NCBI GenBank assembly: GCA_021156325.1
Contig: JAJNDI010000014.1
Coordinates: 1-32,161, forward strand
Direction of reading: 5' to 3'
Origin: Gammaproteobacteria bacterium
Lineage (GTDB): Bacteria > Pseudomonadota > Gammaproteobacteria > JAJFKG01
Length of the DNA stretch: 32,161 nt
In this document: positions 22,771 through 31,592 of the stretch, piece by piece
Layout: every line of letters begins with the position of its first letter
How positions within the stretch are numbered: the stretch's first letter is position 1
Position numbers and translations under genes: made by a program
The notes under the pieces: generated by a model
Told to the model about the DNA's origin: nothing
Databases searched by the model: none
Seen by the model: the letters and a program-made list of their open reading frames with translations, nothing else

Positions 22771-24156
22771 TCACTTCCCAATACAAAAGCGGCTGAAGAT
22801 TTCCCCCAAGAGATCATCGGAGGTAACTACGCCGGTAATGCGATCTAACGCCAATTGGGCTTGGCGCAGACATTCAGCGATCAATTCGAGGGCCCCTGTC
22901 GCTATCCACTCTGTTTGGGCCGCCATCAAGGCGTGGCAGGCTTCTGCAATGGCTTCCAGGTGACGTTCTCTTGCTAAAAATAATCCTTCCGTGTCGCTTG
23001 TATAGCCGCTTAACGCTTTAAGATGCTGGCGCAGCAATTCAACCCCTTCGCCTGTTTTAGCCGATAACGCAATCTCGCTCAGATGATAGCTGTCTTGAGC
23101 TTTGCTAATGGAAGCGCTCTCCCCTATTAAATCTATCTTGTTAGTAATCACCGTGAGAGGCGGGATTTCAACCAACACTTCTTCTTTCGCAATCGATTTT
23201 ATCAATTCTTCAAAAGCTTTACGGGGATCAGCTTGTTTATCATTTACTGGCTGCACCCAGAGGATTTGATCAGCTTCCACAATAGCTGTTAAGGCGCGGG
23301 CAACGCCTTCTTTCTCTATCTTATCGCTGGTTTTCCGAAGCCCGGCAGTATCCACGATATGTAAAGGGATCCCGTCAATATGAATATATTCCCGCAATAA
23401 ATCCCGTGTTGTGCCGGGAATATCGGTCACAATAGCGCTTTCCCTGCCGCTTAACGCATTCAATAAACTGGATTTACCCGCATTAGGCAATCCTGCAATG
23501 ACGACTGTCACCCCTTCTTGCAAACAATGCCCTTGTTTGGCTTCTCGCTGGATGCGCTGCAATAAATGCACCAATTCCTCCAAGCGGTTTTTAATATTGC
23601 CCTGATTTAATAATTCAATATCTTCATCGACAAAATCGATAGCCCCTTCAATGTATAATCGAAGTTCTATTAATTTTTCTTTAAATTGATGGATAGTATG
23701 GGCAAATTCACCTTGAAGCGATCGAATTGCCAATTTAGCAGCTTGTAGTGAACTGCTATTAATAAGATCAGCAATCGCTTCAGCCTGGGTTAAATCAAGT
23801 TTCTCGTTTAAAAAAGCGCGTTTTGAAAACTCGCCTGGTTCAGCTAACCTTGCCCCTAAATTTACAACACGCTGCAATAATCTATCAACAACAACAGGAC
23901 CGCCGTGACACTGTAGTTCAACCACATCTTCGCCTGTGAAGGAATGCGGCGCTTTAAAATAAAGGAAAAGTCCCAGATCAAGCACAGTATCATTTTCATC
24001 CAGAAAAGATCCGTAATGGGCAACACGCGGCGTTAAATCGCCTGATCCCAATTCTTTTGCGATCGAAAGTGACGCTTCTCCCGATAAACGTATGATTGCC
24101 ACTCCGCCTCGTCCTATAGGGGTGGCAACTGCTACAATAGTATCTCTTTCACTCAT
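22771..24156 (-). CDS. mnmE: tRNA modification GTPase MnmE
   Basis: K+-activated GTPase partner of MnmG in U34 modification. It has 461 residues (E. coli 454). It opens with DTIVAVATPIGRGGVAIIRLSG and the GPGEVVE-like FTGEDVVELQCHGGP region. The G domain has G1 GLPNAGKSS (222-230), G2 DIPGTTRD (245-252), G3 DTAGLR (269-274) and G4 TNKID (338-342). It ends with the obligatory C-terminal FCIGK, whose cysteine is functionally important. ATG 24156 is preceded by GAAGAG. A 127-bp repeat-like element follows upstream. Confidence 0.97.
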   Translation of the reverse strand: MSERDTIVAVATPIGRGGVAIIRLSGEASLSIAKELGSGDLTPRVAHYGSFLDENDTVLDLGLFLYFKAPHSFTGEDVVELQCHGGPVVVDRLLQRVVNLGARLAEPGEFSKRAFLNEKLDLTQAEAIADLINSSSLQAAKLAIRSLQGEFAHTIHQFKEKLIELRLYIEGAIDFVDEDIELLNQGNIKNRLEELVHLLQRIQREAKQGHCLQEGVTVVIAGLPNAGKSSLLNALSGRESAIVTDIPGTTRDLLREYIHIDGIPLHIVDTAGLRKTSDKIEKEGVARALTAIVEADQILWVQPVNDKQADPRKAFEELIKSIAKEEVLVEIPPLTVITNKIDLIGESASISKAQDSYHLSEIALSAKTGEGVELLRQHLKALSGYTSDTEGLFLARERHLEAIAEACHALMAAQTEWIATGALELIAECLRQAQLALDRITGVVTSDDLLGEIFSRFCIGK

Positions 24157-24157
24157 T

Positions 24158-24284
24158 TATACTCTTCGCGCTTTAAATGTAGGCTTTGTTGGCTGCACTC
24201 GTTCGTAAAAGTCACGTATTATTTATACGCTCCTTTTGCTCGCAAGTTTGCCGCCTCGCCTAAATTCAAATCGCTTTGAGTATA
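24158..24284. repeat. 127-bp element with inverted TATACTC ends (mnmE-yidC gap)
   Basis: The gap is nearly filled by a segment starting TATACTC (24158-24164) and ending GAGTATA (24278-24284). The two ends remain similar over about 27 nt when one is inverted (21 of 27 by eye), ending in TTTAGGC/TGTAGGC. No reading frame of note lies inside. This is a candidate miniature inverted-repeat element, unrelated to the CCCTCTCCC family. It abuts the mnmE start and the yidC stop within 5 bp. Confidence 0.6.
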
Positions 24285-24288
24285 GGCA

Positions 24289-26001
24289 CTATTTCTTTTG
24301 TATTTCTCTGAAGCTGCCTTTTTTCGTTTCCACATCCAGTTTTCGCATGATATACCATTGCTGCGCAATAGAAACGGTATTATTGGTTACCCAGTACAGC
24401 ACTAAACCGGCGGGGAAATACAAGAATAATACAGTAAATACGATGGGCAAAAGCATCATCATTTTGGCTTGCATCGGATCAGGCGGCGGCGGGCTTAACT
24501 TTTGCTGTAAAAACATCGTTAACCCCATCAGCAAAGGCAAAATGAAGTAAGGATCTTTGGAAGACAAATCCTGGATCCATAAAATCCACGGCGCCTGGCG
24601 CAATTCAACACTTTCAATCAACACCCAATATAATCCGATAAACACGGGGATCTGGATCAAAATCGGTAAGCAGCCGCTTAAAGGGTTAATTTTTTCCTTG
24701 CGATAAAGCTCCATAATGGATTGGCTGAATTTTTGTTTATCATCACCACAACGCTCTTTCAACGCTTGTACCTTGGGCTGTAAGTTTCGCATCTTTCCCA
24801 TTGAGCGATAAGAAACAACGGATAATTTATAAAAAACCGCCTTCACCAAGAGGGTTAATAAGACAATCGACCAACCCCAATTATTGACAATACCGTGGAT
24901 TTTATTCATCAACCAAAACAAGGCGCTGGAGATAACCCAGAAGATCCCATAATCGATGGTTAGATCTAAATGCGGCGCAATGGTTTTTAGCCGCTCGGCG
25001 CTTTCAGGGCCGGTATATAATATAGCTTTTTGTTCAACACGTTGTCCCGGTAAAACTGTGATTGCATCACTGATAGCGCCTATCGTATAAACCCCATTGG
25101 AATCAGCTTTGCTGTAATAACGATTGATTTGTGTCTGCGGCGGAACCCATGCATTGATAAAATAATGCTGCTGAATCGCGAGCCATCCCCCTTTACTTTG
25201 GATATTCACTGACTCTTCCCGTAAATCGTCATAGCTTAACTTTTGATATTTTTTAGCTTGCGTTGAAATCGCAGCGCCGGTAAAGGTATGTAAACCTAAA
25301 AAACTGGAAGAAGTTTCAAGGGCTTTTTGCTGTAATTGCGTATAAATATAACCTTGCCACGGTTTTGTTCTTTTATTCTGAATCGAATAAGTAAGATCAA
25401 TAGCATATTGTCCGCGATGGAAACTATATATTTTCTTGATCTGAAGTCCATTATTGCCTATCCAAGATAACTCAACTTGAAGGTTATTTTGATCATCACT
25501 TAACACATATTGCGTTTGAGAGGCTTTATAGCTTGCCACTTGAGAAGCGGTATCAGGTCCTTCTTTTCCTGTTAATCCGCTTTGAGCAAGGTATCGTGTT
25601 GCGAGATCATCATTTAACAAAGTGAAAGGGGTAAGGCTCCCCCGTTCTTCAGGAAAAGCCAATAATTGAGAGTGAATAATATTTCCGCCTACCGGATCTA
25701 TCTGCACTGCTAAAACATCGGTTTTAACATCGATCATGCGAGAAGCAGGGGTTACTTTATTTGTATTACTATCCGCTGCCGGCACACTCGCGTTAGAACC
25801 GCTTTGCGAGGCTGTGGTTTTGACCGCTTCTGAGAAAATCGGCACGCCAGTTTCAGAAGCACTCTCTGCTGCTAAAGTTTTTTCCATTGGAACAGCCGGT
25901 TTATTAGTAACTTCTTTTTGCCACGCAGTCCATAACTGCAAGCCAATAAAAAAAAGCAGTCCTATTAAAACTACCCGTTTGATATCACTACGTCCTATCA
26001 T
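24289..26001 (-). CDS. yidC: membrane protein insertase YidC
   Basis: Inserts and folds inner-membrane proteins with or without Sec. It has 570 residues (E. coli 548). An N-terminal membrane anchor (VVLIGLLFFIGLQLW), then a Ser/Thr/Ala-rich linker and a large periplasmic domain, are followed by the conserved five-helix core. The groove arginine is in YRSMGKM (KLSVVSYRSMGKMR). NPLSGCLPILIQIPVFIGLYWVL (in parts) and FPAGLVLYWVTNN are diagnostic. A charged tail follows. It lies 14 bp after yidD, in the rpmH-rnpA-yidD-yidC order. Confidence 0.98.
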   Translation of the reverse strand: MIGRSDIKRVVLIGLLFFIGLQLWTAWQKEVTNKPAVPMEKTLAAESASETGVPIFSEAVKTTASQSGSNASVPAADSNTNKVTPASRMIDVKTDVLAVQIDPVGGNIIHSQLLAFPEERGSLTPFTLLNDDLATRYLAQSGLTGKEGPDTASQVASYKASQTQYVLSDDQNNLQVELSWIGNNGLQIKKIYSFHRGQYAIDLTYSIQNKRTKPWQGYIYTQLQQKALETSSSFLGLHTFTGAAISTQAKKYQKLSYDDLREESVNIQSKGGWLAIQQHYFINAWVPPQTQINRYYSKADSNGVYTIGAISDAITVLPGQRVEQKAILYTGPESAERLKTIAPHLDLTIDYGIFWVISSALFWLMNKIHGIVNNWGWSIVLLTLLVKAVFYKLSVVSYRSMGKMRNLQPKVQALKERCGDDKQKFSQSIMELYRKEKINPLSGCLPILIQIPVFIGLYWVLIESVELRQAPWILWIQDLSSKDPYFILPLLMGLTMFLQQKLSPPPPDPMQAKMMMLLPIVFTVLFLYFPAGLVLYWVTNNTVSIAQQWYIMRKLDVETKKGSFREIQKK

Positions 26002-26015
26002 ATTTAAACTCTCTC

Positions 26016-26264
26016 TTATTTGTCCTGATTAACAGAAGGGACCCAATCAATCCCCCCTTTACAAAAGGGTTGGCAGCGCAAAAGCCGTTTTACAGTTAAC
26101 AGAGCGCCTTTCATCACACCGTGTTCTTCAAGCGCCTCTATCGCATAATGAGAACAGGTTGGGTAAAAGCGGCAATGCCATCCCATAAAAGGACTGAAAG
26201 CTAAGCGATAAAATCGAATACCTCCTATCAACATCGATTTTATGAAGACATTAACTTTTGCCAT
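26016..26264 (-). CDS. yidD: membrane protein insertion efficiency factor YidD
   Basis: Small inner-membrane-associated protein of the yidC cluster, 82 residues (E. coli 85). The family Cys motif CRFYPTCSHYAIEALEEHG is visible, followed by GALLTVKRLLRCQPFCKGGIDWVP in parts (LLRCQPFCKGG). It overlaps the rnpA end by 25 nt. The start ATG 26264 gives the normal N-terminus; an internal ATG near 26234 would be shorter. Confidence 0.95.
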   Translation of the reverse strand: MAKVNVFIKSMLIGGIRFYRLAFSPFMGWHCRFYPTCSHYAIEALEEHGVMKGALLTVKRLLRCQPFCKGGIDWVPSVNQDK

Positions 26265-26632
26265 AATGTTTCTATTTCCTGCCGCAATTGTTTTTTAATA
26301 TCCTCTTTCCAATCCGTAAAATCAGGCTTGGAGAATTTCATAGAGCCTTCTTTGGCAATCACAACCACATCAATTTTACCTAAGCGCAAAGAATATCGGC
26401 GAAAACTGTCGCGAACAACCCGCTTGACCATATTACGCCTGACCGCCAGCGGGGAAGATTTTTTAGAAACCACTACCCCTAAACGAGGGTGATTCAGTTC
26501 ATTCTCTAAACAAAGTAAACGGAAGGAACGTGTCTGAAACCGTTTTGAAGGAGATTCAAATACGCGTCGATATAAAGAAGGGGTACAGAGGCGACTCTCC
26601 CGCTGAAATAGAAGCGCAGGTTCTTTGCCCAT
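26240..26632 (-). CDS. rnpA: ribonuclease P protein component
   Basis: Protein subunit of RNase P, which matures tRNA 5' ends. From ATG 26632 it has 130 residues (E. coli 119). RRVFESPSKRFQTRSFRLL and the diagnostic RNMVKRVVRDSFR (RNR/K-R motif) are present, with VVVSKKSSPLAVRRN before it. The product is basic. A TTG at 26635 could also be used; ATG begins 3 nt after the rpmH stop. Confidence 0.95.
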   Translation of the reverse strand: MGKEPALLFQRESRLCTPSLYRRVFESPSKRFQTRSFRLLCLENELNHPRLGVVVSKKSSPLAVRRNMVKRVVRDSFRRYSLRLGKIDVVVIAKEGSMKFSKPDFTDWKEDIKKQLRQEIETLWQKLMSS

Positions 26633-26635
26633 CAA

Positions 26636-26776
26636 TCATGACGACACAGTAAGCCGCTTGCGTCCTTTTGCGCGCCGACTTTTCAATACATCACGTCCGC
26701 CGCGGGTTTTCATACGTTCACGAAAGCCGTGGGTACGGGCTCGCTTCAATTTGCTGGGTTGGTATGTTCTTTTCAT
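26636..26776 (-). CDS. rpmH: 50S ribosomal protein L34
   Basis: A very short, very basic 46-residue protein of the large ribosomal subunit, encoded by ATG 26776 to TGA 26636. It reads [18 protein letters not shown], then [20 protein letters not shown] and RKRLTVSS, the unmistakable L34 sequence. It leads the rpmH-rnpA-yidD-yidC run. Its leader contains a GCTGAAGG hairpin. Upstream sits glmU on the other strand instead of dnaA. Confidence 0.98.
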   Translation of the reverse strand: MKRTYQPSKLKRARTHGFRERMKTRGGRDVLKSRRAKGRKRLTVSS

Positions 26777-26801
26777 AACTCACTATCGCCTATAAGTTAA
26801 T

Positions 26802-26821
26802 GCTGAAGGGCTTCCTTCAGC
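26802..26821. promoter_or_regulatory. hairpin in the rpmH leader
   Basis: GCTGAAGG (26802-26809), loop GCTT, and CCTTCAGC (26814-26821) form a perfect 8-bp stem 26 bp upstream of rpmH. No U-run follows on the minus strand, so a leader structure is more likely than a terminator. Confidence 0.5.
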
Positions 26822-26864
26822 CATAAGGGAGGGAATCATAGGCTATCTGAAGATAATTTTCAAA

Positions 26865-27095
26865 GGGTATAGAATAATTGCTCTTAATAATATTAATTTC
26901 TTATATATAAAACCTTATTATTGTTATTATTAGTCACACTCAATTCTGTGTATAAGGCTTATTTTACCATTATTTACAAAGAGTTATAGTAGTTAAAAGG
27001 GTGTGGGTAAGTAGAGGGCAGCCTGCTGGTACCCGGTTAGAGACAGGGGATGAATTTGGGGTATTAAAAGAGTACACATTTTATCCACAGGCATT
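26865..27095. other. oriC: candidate replication origin (oriC) between rpmH and glmU
   Basis: The rpmH-glmU gap (26777-27186, 410 bp) contains an AT-rich stretch at about 26870-26945 with runs such as TTAATAATATTAATTTC and TTATTATTGTTATTATTAG. Beside it are DnaA-box-like sites: TGTGTATAA at 26947-26955 (inverse TTATACACA), TGTGGGTAA at 27002-27010 (one mismatch from the inverse box), and a perfect TTATCCACA at 27081-27089. An AT-rich unwinding region next to several boxes, divergent genes on both sides, and rpmH at one border fit oriC. With this position the whole minus-strand run 1-26776, except the MFS and DUF559 genes, is co-directional with replication. Confidence 0.6.
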
Positions 27096-27186
27096 AGAGG
27101 GACTTAATCACGGCTTTTTCTCTCCCTGTCAAAAGGCCGTATCAGGGATTATAATCAAAGCGATTCTATTCATATCGAAGGCATTC

Positions 27187-28614
27187 ATGGCATTTCACAT
27201 TATCATTCTTGCAGCAGGCCAAGGAACGCGGATGCGTTCTGATAAGCCCAAAGTCTTGCATCCTGTGGCGGGGAAACCCATTTTAGCGCACATACTTAAT
27301 ACCGTTAACGGCTTAAAACCGAAGCTTATCCATGTCGTTTATGGGTATGGGGGAGAGCAGCTTCAAAAAGCTTTTGAGAATTACCCTGTACCTATTCACT
27401 GGGTTAATCAACCCAAACAACAGGGAACGGGAGATGCCGTAAAACATGTACTGCCTTTTCTTAATGAAAAAGACACGGTATTGATTTTATTAGGGGATAT
27501 GCCGCTCATCTCGGAAAGGTGTTTGCAGGATTTAGTGAAAATCCTGGATAAAAAAGATCAGATGGGTGTATTGACGGCCTGTGTTGAAGATCCAGACGGG
27601 TTAGGCCGTATTATTCGAGATGAGGATGGTAAAAAAGTCATTGCCATTCAAGAACAAAAAGACATTAAAGAAGATAGAATCCATCAAATCAATGAAATTA
27701 ATACGGGTGTATTTGCTTTACCGGTATCATTGTTACAACGGTATTTACCCAGAATTACTAATAGGAATGCGCAAGGTGAATACTATTTGGTAGATTTGGT
27801 GGAACTATTGCACCGAGAGGGTATTACCATTATCCCTATTGTTTGTAAGGAATCATGGCAAGCATTGGGAATTAATAATAAAGCACAGTTGTCAAAGGTT
27901 GAGCGTCAATATCAACGATTACAAGTTGCTAAACTCATGGAACAAGGTGTGACGGTAATCGATCCTGAGCGGGTTGATATTCGCGGTGAACTGAGGGTGG
28001 GTAAAGAGGTGACTATCGATGTGAACACGATATTTGAAGGAGAAGTGTCACTGGGAGAAGGTACTTATATTGGCGCTAATACGATTATCAAGGACAGCAC
28101 TATAGGTAAGGGAGTCCGGATAGCATCCCATTCAGTAGTTGAAGGCGCCACTATCGGCGATAACAGTGCTGTGGGCCCTTTTGCCCGCATCCGCCCGGGA
28201 ACCATTTTAGCGGAAGAAGTTCATATCGGAAATTTTGTAGAATTAAAGAAAGCGAAATTAGGCAAAAATACCAAAGCGGGACACTTAACTTATTTGGGAG
28301 ACGCTATTGTCGGTTCTTATACCAATATTGGCGCAGGAACCATCACATGTAATTACGATGGATGTAATAAATATGAAACCCGTATTGGGGATCACGTTTT
28401 TATCGGATCCAATACCTTATTGAGAGCGCCTGTGAATATTGGAGATCATGCGACTACCGGCGCAGGGGCAGTTATCCGGCATGATGTCGATAAAAACCAG
28501 TTGAGTATTACGTGGCAAAAACAGCTTTTTAATAATGAAAATGAAAGCTTTAAAACACTTATTAAAAATATTGACATTTTTTTAGATGAAAAACTCGATA
28601 AAAACAAAAAATAA
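27187..28614 (+). CDS. glmU: bifunctional GlmU: GlcN-1-P acetyltransferase and GlcNAc-1-P uridyltransferase
   Basis: Makes UDP-N-acetylglucosamine, precursor of peptidoglycan and LPS. From ATG 27187 it has 475 residues (E. coli 456). The N-terminal uridyltransferase has the signature ILAAGQGTRMRSDKPKVLHP (residues 7-26). The C-terminal half is a left-handed beta-helix of hexapeptide repeats (IGDNSAVGPFARIRPG, AGHLTYLGDAIVGSYTNIGAGTITCNY in parts, GSNTLLRAPVNIG). The reading frame extends upstream to a GTG at 27001 through the candidate oriC, which is not a likely start; GAAGG lies 6 nt before ATG 27187. It usually adjoins atpC in relatives but here adjoins rpmH. Confidence 0.97.
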   Translation: MAFHIIILAAGQGTRMRSDKPKVLHPVAGKPILAHILNTVNGLKPKLIHVVYGYGGEQLQKAFENYPVPIHWVNQPKQQGTGDAVKHVLPFLNEKDTVLILLGDMPLISERCLQDLVKILDKKDQMGVLTACVEDPDGLGRIIRDEDGKKVIAIQEQKDIKEDRIHQINEINTGVFALPVSLLQRYLPRITNRNAQGEYYLVDLVELLHREGITIIPIVCKESWQALGINNKAQLSKVERQYQRLQVAKLMEQGVTVIDPERVDIRGELRVGKEVTIDVNTIFEGEVSLGEGTYIGANTIIKDSTIGKGVRIASHSVVEGATIGDNSAVGPFARIRPGTILAEEVHIGNFVELKKAKLGKNTKAGHLTYLGDAIVGSYTNIGAGTITCNYDGCNKYETRIGDHVFIGSNTLLRAPVNIGDHATTGAGAVIRHDVDKNQLSITWQKQLFNNENESFKTLIKNIDIFLDEKLDKNKK

Positions 28615-28616
28615 AA

Positions 28617-29621
28617 TTATTTCTGCAATTTTATTATTTCATCTTTATCAAACTGTGGGAGCGCGCGAAACTCTTTGCCTTTAAATAATAAGCGCTCCAT
28701 CGAGTTAGACGTTAATTCCCCTAATTGCGTGATCGGTTCACCCGAAAGTTTCCTTAAGATTTCCCCTTCCACTTCAGGACGGCAGACAATTAATAATGAG
28801 CCTGAAGATAATAAACCCAATGGATCCAATCCAAATAAAGCACAGATTGCTTTGGTTTCGGTCAAAATCGGAATAGCTTCTTCCTGGATCTGCAGCCCGC
28901 AGTCAGCGCAATTGGCAATTTCATGCAAGGCTGTTGCGACCCCGCCTTCGGTGGGATCATGCAGTGCCACTACACCGGCTTGCGGCAATAATTTTTCAAC
29001 GACTGGCCACACACAAAGGCCGGGATCATGAATATATTGCTGAATAGAGTGTATTTGTTCAGCGGAATAACGAGAAGCTAATTTATCGGCGTGTTCTGAA
29101 GCGATGATAGCGCTTCCTTCCAGACCAATGGCCTGCCATAGTAAAATTTTGTCGCCTGCTTCACAGTCTCGCGGATCTAATAAGCTGTTTCCGATACATT
29201 CTCCTATCATTTGTCCCACTATCACGGTTTGTTTCACTACAGGTGTTACTTCAACGTGTCCCCCGATAGCGCAGATCCCATATTTCGATAAAGTCTTGAC
29301 TAAATCATCCCACAGTACGGAAATAGCTTCTCGTTGTATACCTTCCGGTAATAGTATGGTTGCTGTAAACCATTTTGGTTTTGCACCCAAACAAGCAATA
29401 TCATTGATGTTGACAGTAACGCTGTGCATTCCAATGTGTTTGTCTGTAAACGTGATAGGATCAGTTGAAACAGCATAATAGTTTGCATTTAATTTAAGAC
29501 CTGCTGCGTCAATCCCGATTTTAGGCGGAATAATAATGGCAGGACTGGTTTGTTCAAATTTATCGATCAATGAACTTAAAAACGATGCAGGTAATTTGCC
29601 TGCGGTCAGTGGAGAGGTCAT
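28617..29621 (-). CDS. AIR synthase-related protein (HypE/PurM-like)
   Basis: A 334-residue member of the PurM/HypE/SelD/ThiL ATP-binding superfamily. The N-terminal STDPITFTDKHIGMHSVTVNINDIACLGAKPKWF part corresponds to the HypE-type phosphate-binding acidic region, and HDPTEGGVATALHEIANCA is the C-domain motif. HypE's C-terminal cysteine (PRIC-type) is absent: it ends FDKDEIIKLQK, so carbamoyl transfer for [NiFe]-hydrogenase is unlikely and the function is unknown. ATG 29621 follows AAGGA by 9 nt; the frame extends to a TTG at 29642. The stop is 2 nt from the glmU stop (convergent), with an AT-only inverted repeat at 28610-28635. It lies between glmU and glmS. Confidence 0.8.
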   Translation of the reverse strand: MTSPLTAGKLPASFLSSLIDKFEQTSPAIIIPPKIGIDAAGLKLNANYYAVSTDPITFTDKHIGMHSVTVNINDIACLGAKPKWFTATILLPEGIQREAISVLWDDLVKTLSKYGICAIGGHVEVTPVVKQTVIVGQMIGECIGNSLLDPRDCEAGDKILLWQAIGLEGSAIIASEHADKLASRYSAEQIHSIQQYIHDPGLCVWPVVEKLLPQAGVVALHDPTEGGVATALHEIANCADCGLQIQEEAIPILTETKAICALFGLDPLGLLSSGSLLIVCRPEVEGEILRKLSGEPITQLGELTSNSMERLLFKGKEFRALPQFDKDEIIKLQK

Positions 29622-29744
29622 TTTGATGGTTCCTTGTATCAAAGACAGATTGGCTATTATAACAGGTTGTTTTTCTAGCCGCTATAGAGCAGGTTAAGGT
29701 TGATAGCGAAGAAGGCACGCTAAGCAGTTAAGAATAAAAAATTA

Positions 29745-31592
29745 TTACTCTACCGTCACTGATTTCGCGAGATTACGCGGCTGATCGACATCGGTGCCTT
29801 TTAATACCGCGACGTGATAAGCCAATAATTGCAACGGAATGGTATAAATAATCGGTGCAATAATTTCATCGACTTTGGGAACCGCGATACTCAAGAGCAT
29901 GGTCGAACCATTGGATGAAGATAACCGTACGGTTTCATCGGCAAATACAATCAATTTTCCACCGCGTGCCTGCACTTCCTGAAGATTGGATTTCAATTTC
30001 CCCAACAACGCATCATTCGGAGCGACGGTAACTACCGGCATATCTTCATCAACCAAAGCCAAGGGGCCGTGTTTTAATTCCCCGGCAGGATAAGCTTCTG
30101 CATGAATATAAGAGATTTCTTTTAATTTCAGCGCCCCTTCCAGCGCAATCGGATAATGGATGCCGCGGCCTAAAAAAAGCGCATGATGTTTATCGACAAA
30201 AAATTCTGCCAATTGTTTGATAGGGTTATTCAGCGACAGTACATGACTAACCTGCGTGGGGAGAGTGCGCAGCAGTTTCACACAATGGGCTTCTTGCGGG
30301 TTTTGCTTACCGTAGTGATTACGAGACAGTACGGTCGTTAACATTAAGAGTGACGTCAATTGCGCGCTAAAGGCTTTGGTAGAGGCAACGCCTATCTCTG
30401 GCCCGGCTCGCATCATTAAAACCAGATCGGACTCCCGCACTAATGCACTTTCAGGCACATTGCAAATAGCGAGACTTGCTAGATAGCCGCTATTTTTAAT
30501 GCTGCGAAGTGCGGCCAAAGTATCAGCTGTTTCACCTGATTGGGAAAGCGTTACGAATAACGTATTGGGCTGGGTAACGGTTTTACGGTAACGAAATTCA
30601 CTTGCCACTTCCACCTGGCAGGGGATATTCGCCAAACTTTCCAGCCAGTAACGGGCTACCATACCCGCATGATAACTGGTACCGCAAGCCACTATTTGCA
30701 CCCGCTCAACGCGTGGAAAAATATGTTCTGCCTGATTACCAAAAACTTCTGACAGGATTTGAGTATCACCCAAACGCCCTTCCAGCAATTGTGTTAATGC
30801 CGCGGGTTGTTCGTGGATTTCTTTTTCCATGTAATGACGGTAATGGCCTTTAGTGGTTTCATCAGCAAGCAATGTTGAACGGTGGATGGAGCGATCGACT
30901 ACGCTATGGTGTTTATCGTAAATCGTATATTCTCGCAGACGAAGATCCACGATATCGCCGTCTTCCAAATGAATAAATTGCTGTGTTAAAGGCAGTAATG
31001 CTAATTGATCGGAGGCAATGAAGTTTTCATCTTTGCCTAAACCAATAACCAGAGGACAGCCCTGGCGAACAGCAATCAAGCGGTGCGGATGCAGCGCATG
31101 TACAATCCCGATGGCAAAAGCGCCTTTTAATTGTTGAGTGACGGCGATAACGGCTTTTAATAAATCCGATGTGTGTGCTAATTGTTGATGCAATAGATGC
31201 ACGATGATTTCTGAATCCGTCTGTGAATCAAAAACATAACCTGCTTTAACCAATGCTTCGTGTAATTCGATGTGATTTTCAATGATCCCATTATGAACGA
31301 CAGCAATATCAGCGTTGGGAGACATCAGCGGATGGGCATTGTGTTCAGCCGGCGCTCCGTGAGTCGCCCAGCGGGTGTGTGCAATGCCGGTATGACCGGG
31401 CAGGTTTTCTTTTTTAAGGAAGGCTGCCAATTCGCTGACTTTGCCTTTTTTGCGAATACGGTTAAGACGTTGACTTCCATTTAAAATGGCCATACCGGCG
31501 GAATCATAGCCTCGGTATTCCAACCGCTCCAGGCCTGATAATAAAACAGGCCAGACATCACGCTCTGCAATAGCGCCGACAATGCCGCACAT
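29745..31592 (-). CDS. glmS: glutamine-fructose-6-phosphate aminotransferase (isomerising)
   Basis: Makes glucosamine-6-phosphate, the first step to UDP-GlcNAc. It has 615 residues (E. coli 609). The class II glutaminase domain starts with the catalytic cysteine in MCGIVGAIAERDVWPVLLSGL, and GYDSAGMAI and ARTRWATHG-like TGIAHTRWATHG follow. Two SIS domains carry VACGTSYHAGMVARYW and the SQSGETADTLAALR motif, and the C-terminus LAKSVTVE is diagnostic. ATG 31592 has GAGAGG 5-10 nt upstream. Minus-strand -10-like TATAGT (31624-31629) may belong to its promoter. It is transcribed towards the AIR-synthase-related gene, and its orientation differs from that of glmU. Confidence 0.98.
   Translation of the reverse strand: MCGIVGAIAERDVWPVLLSGLERLEYRGYDSAGMAILNGSQRLNRIRKKGKVSELAAFLKKENLPGHTGIAHTRWATHGAPAEHNAHPLMSPNADIAVVHNGIIENHIELHEALVKAGYVFDSQTDSEIIVHLLHQQLAHTSDLLKAVIAVTQQLKGAFAIGIVHALHPHRLIAVRQGCPLVIGLGKDENFIASDQLALLPLTQQFIHLEDGDIVDLRLREYTIYDKHHSVVDRSIHRSTLLADETTKGHYRHYMEKEIHEQPAALTQLLEGRLGDTQILSEVFGNQAEHIFPRVERVQIVACGTSYHAGMVARYWLESLANIPCQVEVASEFRYRKTVTQPNTLFVTLSQSGETADTLAALRSIKNSGYLASLAICNVPESALVRESDLVLMMRAGPEIGVASTKAFSAQLTSLLMLTTVLSRNHYGKQNPQEAHCVKLLRTLPTQVSHVLSLNNPIKQLAEFFVDKHHALFLGRGIHYPIALEGALKLKEISYIHAEAYPAGELKHGPLALVDEDMPVVTVAPNDALLGKLKSNLQEVQARGGKLIVFADETVRLSSSNGSTMLLSIAVPKVDEIIAPIIYTIPLQLLAYHVAVLKGTDVDQPRNLAKSVTVE

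Noticed and set aside
27001-27186. Longer glmU start at GTG 27001
   Set aside because: The extra 62 codons lack GlmU similarity and run through DnaA-box sequence; ATG 27187 has GAAGG and the family N-terminus.
28610-28635. AATAAAATT...AATTTTATT inverted repeat as a terminator
   Set aside because: Stem is AT-only with weak stability; may act bidirectionally at the convergent ends but cannot be called from sequence.
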